Positions 6,753 to 8,288 of a DNA stretch of 8,288 bases are shown in pieces; position 1 is the stretch's first letter; the number at the start of each line of letters is the position of its first letter. A program made the translations under genes and the position numbers. A model generated the notes under the pieces. It was not told the origin of the DNA, ran no database searches, and saw nothing but the letters and a program-made list of their open reading frames with translations. The stretch is from the NCBI GenBank assembly GCA_047611425.1, contig JBLFWJ010000151.1, positions 1 through 8,288 of the forward strand. Direction: 5' to 3'. This DNA is from JBLFWJ01 sp047611425 (lineage in GTDB: Bacteria > Bacteroidota > Bacteroidia > UBA10329).

Positions 6753-7646
6753 CTAATGGGTAAACTGCACCCCGTGATTATGCGCTGGCAATTGATTTGT
6801 TATCAAGCTAATTTGATGCGCTCCGCCAACCTGGCCTAAACTGTAGCTAGGTAAGCCGGAACCAGTCCCCTTATGCATGGGAACTCGACCTCTTAAATCT
6901 GGTAAACGAAATGATGAAAATCCATTACCACCGTAACTGGTTCCAAGCAAAGAGTATAATGCCGTATTGCTACTAATCGACTGGAGCTGGCCATCGCATA
7001 AGGCCCAACCACTAGGAGCGTAATATCCAGCAAACAACATGAGTGAACCCAAAAGAGGATCTGCGCTTGATGGACTTGGAAACACGCCAGCAAGTGAGAT
7101 ACACCAGTTCATGGCTAAAAATGGCTGCATGTTGTATACAGCTTGGTTGCTTCCAGCATTTGTGGTTGATAGACTTGCTGCAACCCAATGATCGGTGCCG
7201 GTTGGGTCCCAAACCATTAAATTGTTTAAAGCTGCAACATTAGGAATATTACCTGCATGCAAAGCATAAGGTACGCTTGCCAATTGCTGTGTACCAGTAA
7301 TACTGTAAGAAGAACCGCCTGCTGGATCTGTTTCTGTTTTGATAAAAAATGGTCCGTTGCCCCAATCAATAGATCCGAAGGCACCCGACACCAAGGTGCC
7401 ACCTCCAACTTGCAAACTGACCAAACCATTGGCGTTTGAAGTTGGTGTGTGTGTTTCTGCATACACTACCGTACCTGATGCTGAACCCAGTAGTATGCTG
7501 ATCTGCATACCGACCATTGAGCTTGTTACAAGGTCGTTACTTGCGTCTCTGACTACGGCTTGATAGCTGAATGTGCCTGGCGCTTGTGCACAAATCGATG
7601 TTGCTGCAAGTACAGCAACGGCTAGCGTAAAAAACTTTTGTTTCAT
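6753..7646 (-). CDS. exported phage-tail-collar-domain protein (microcystin-dependent-protein-like)
   Basis: I chose ATG 7646 (297 residues) because it gives a clean signal peptide, MKQKFFTLAVAVLAATSICAQ; the frame stays open upstream to a TTG at 7748 and an ATG at 7658. Residues 22-132 form the N-terminal module frequent in exported Bacteroidota proteins (PGTFSYQAVVRDA, VYAETHTPTSNANGLVSLQV, QLASVPYALHA). Residues 164-191 (NMQPFLAMNWCISLAGVFPS) match the usual C-terminal end of microcystin-dependent-like proteins. A tail-collar domain follows (about 198-260: FAGYYAPSGWALCDGQ, LPDLRGRVPMHKG), then GQVGGAHQISLITNQLPAHNH, where the protein ends. The order of the parts is therefore unusual. The collar fold comes from phage tail fibres, but no other phage gene is present, so a surface or secreted role, perhaps adhesion, is the inference. 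It lies 98 bp after the RemB-like gene and 5 bp before the protease. Confidence 0.88.
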   Translation of the reverse strand: MKQKFFTLAVAVLAATSICAQAPGTFSYQAVVRDASNDLVTSSMVGMQISILLGSASGTVVYAETHTPTSNANGLVSLQVGGGTLVSGAFGSIDWGNGPFFIKTETDPAGGSSYSITGTQQLASVPYALHAGNIPNVAALNNLMVWDPTGTDHWVAASLSTTNAGSNQAVYNMQPFLAMNWCISLAGVFPSPSSADPLLGSLMLFAGYYAPSGWALCDGQLQSISSNTALYSLLGTSYGGNGFSSFRLPDLRGRVPMHKGTGSGLPSYSLGQVGGAHQISLITNQLPAHNHGVQFTH

Positions 7647-7744
7647 GGTTTGGATCATTTCTGTTTTGAACTGCAATGCTCTTTTTTCCAAAGGAAAATT
7701 GAGGGATGCTAAACTAAGGGAAAACTTGTACGAGCACAACGAAA

Positions 7745-8288
7745 TCAATAATCCACCCGCTGTTTGTAGAGCGAAGTACTAACACCAAAGAAACCATAGA
7801 ACTCAGAGCCGGAATCGATCTCGGTCCACTCACTTCGGTAAGAAACACCACCGAATATTCTGAAGTTCATGGTGGCATTGAGTACATAGGATACCTCGGC
7901 ACGTGTGAAAATGGTATTGGTCTCATTGCCTTGGGTCATTGAGTGTCCGTATTCGCCTTGGCGCAATAGATAAGATTTGAAGATATCGCCCCCGAAGCTT
8001 CGTGCCGAAGTATCGCGACCAGCCTTGCTGTAGTTGACCATTAACTCAGCCAGCCAGTTTCCATTGCGGTATCGCAAGATGTTTACGCTCTCTATGAAAT
8101 TGGCACCTAAAGGATGGGCCAACTCTTCGTTCTTGTGACCGTAATTCTGTTCAATGGTTACGTGTGTGTACGTGAATGGCCGGACGTAATTGAATTCAAA
8201 GAGATAGAAAAGACCGTCCAACCCAAATAGGTCGTAGCCTTTTAGTCCTAGTTGAAATCCTTGCTTGTTTCCCCAGAATCCGACCTTG
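7745..8288 (-). CDS. RemB/Wzi-like outer-membrane protein, C-terminal part (5' end off window)
   Basis: The frame is open from the upper window edge to the TGA at 7745, giving the last 180 or so residues; the true start lies outside. The sequence alternates as in outer-membrane beta strands and ends in an aromatic (RVDY), as barrel proteins do. It resembles the C-terminus of the gliding-motility protein RemB and capsule-assembly Wzi-family proteins of Bacteroidota, with RPFTYTH, NYGH, ELAHPLGANF followed by ILRYRNGNW, GGDIFKSYLLRQGEYG, a TRAEVSYVLN strand and GGVSYRSE. RemB mutants in Flavobacterium johnsoniae are affected in gliding on agar; whether this protein serves gliding, polysaccharide handling or something else cannot be decided from the fragment. 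The collar-protein gene follows after 98 bp, in which I see no clear promoter and no good terminator, so read-through is possible. Confidence 0.75.
   Translation of the reverse strand, partial: KVGFWGNKQGFQLGLKGYDLFGLDGLFYLFEFNYVRPFTYTHVTIEQNYGHKNEELAHPLGANFIESVNILRYRNGNWLAELMVNYSKAGRDTSARSFGGDIFKSYLLRQGEYGHSMTQGNETNTIFTRAEVSYVLNATMNFRIFGGVSYRSEWTEIDSGSEFYGFFGVSTSLYKQRVDY

Noticed and set aside
6748..6800. Frameshift truncating the collar protein at its C-terminus
   Set aside because: The segment expected after PAHNH is already present earlier in the protein, and the subtilase ATG follows 5 bp after the stop, leaving no room for lost coding sequence.
6753..7646. Prophage remnant, because of the tail-collar domain
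   Set aside because: The protein has a signal peptide and a Bacteroidota export module, and no capsid, integrase, lysis or other phage gene is near. The domain is common in chromosomal exported proteins.
7684..7698. TTTTCC-AAA-GGAAAA hairpin between the RemB-like and collar genes as a terminator
   Set aside because: The stem is short and AT-rich with a 3-base loop, and no T-run follows it on the minus strand. Too weak to call.
7647..7748. Longer N-terminus of the collar protein from the TTG at 7748 or ATG at 7658
   Set aside because: The added residues precede a clean signal peptide that begins at 7646 and would bury it; the TTG also overlaps the upstream stop codon region.
8219..8221. TTG at 8221 as start of the RemB-like gene
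   Set aside because: The frame continues open to the window edge with sequence (KVGFWGNKQGFQLGLKGYD) that fits the same family, so the gene is cut by the window rather than started there.

Overview
The window suggests a Bacteroidota genome, most likely a marine-type Flavobacteriales. The evidence is an alternative complex III (ACIII) gene pair, a RemB-like gliding protein, the 'F/SYQAVVRDA...' N-terminal module common in this phylum, and promoters of the TTTG / TAnnTTTG type used by its primary sigma factor. Base composition looks even, with moderate GC (by eye, not computed), and nothing points to recent transfer.

Layout. From 1 to about 4340 (minus strand) lies the start of an ACIII operon. 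actA (3084-4340) encodes a hexaheme cytochrome c: one monoheme domain, two membrane segments and a pentaheme domain. 35 bp downstream, actB (1-3048) encodes the Mo-oxidoreductase-like/ferredoxin iron-sulfur subunit, whose last residues run off the window at position 1. The rest of the operon, expected to be the quinol-binding membrane subunits, should lie beyond that edge. Together these proteins oxidise quinol and pass electrons to a terminal oxidase.

From 4341 to 4531 is a 191-bp divergent promoter region. It carries a TATTTTTG -7 element facing each way and an 8-bp inverted repeat around the actA element. A small exported SPOR-domain protein (4532-5026, plus strand) starts only about 7 bp after its own -7 box.

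From 5020 to 8288 (minus strand) are three co-directional genes: the C-terminal part of a RemB/Wzi-like outer-membrane protein (7745-8288), an exported protein with a phage-tail-collar (microcystin-dependent-protein-like) domain (6753-7646), and, 5 bp downstream, a secreted S8 subtilase with a C-terminal CUB domain (5020-6747). The subtilase and SPOR genes converge and overlap by 7 bp, so each stop codon lies in the other gene. The collar protein and protease look like an operon of exported proteins of unknown joint role.

Most notable points: the collar protein has the family's usual C-terminal signature placed before the collar domain, like a circular permutation; ActB carries a His/Asp/Glu-rich insert; the subtilase may have tandem CUB-like domains; and the SPOR mRNA appears nearly leaderless. 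I saw no RNA genes, CRISPR array, insertion sequence or integrase, and no convincing intrinsic terminator. No stretch longer than 300 bp lacks a gene.
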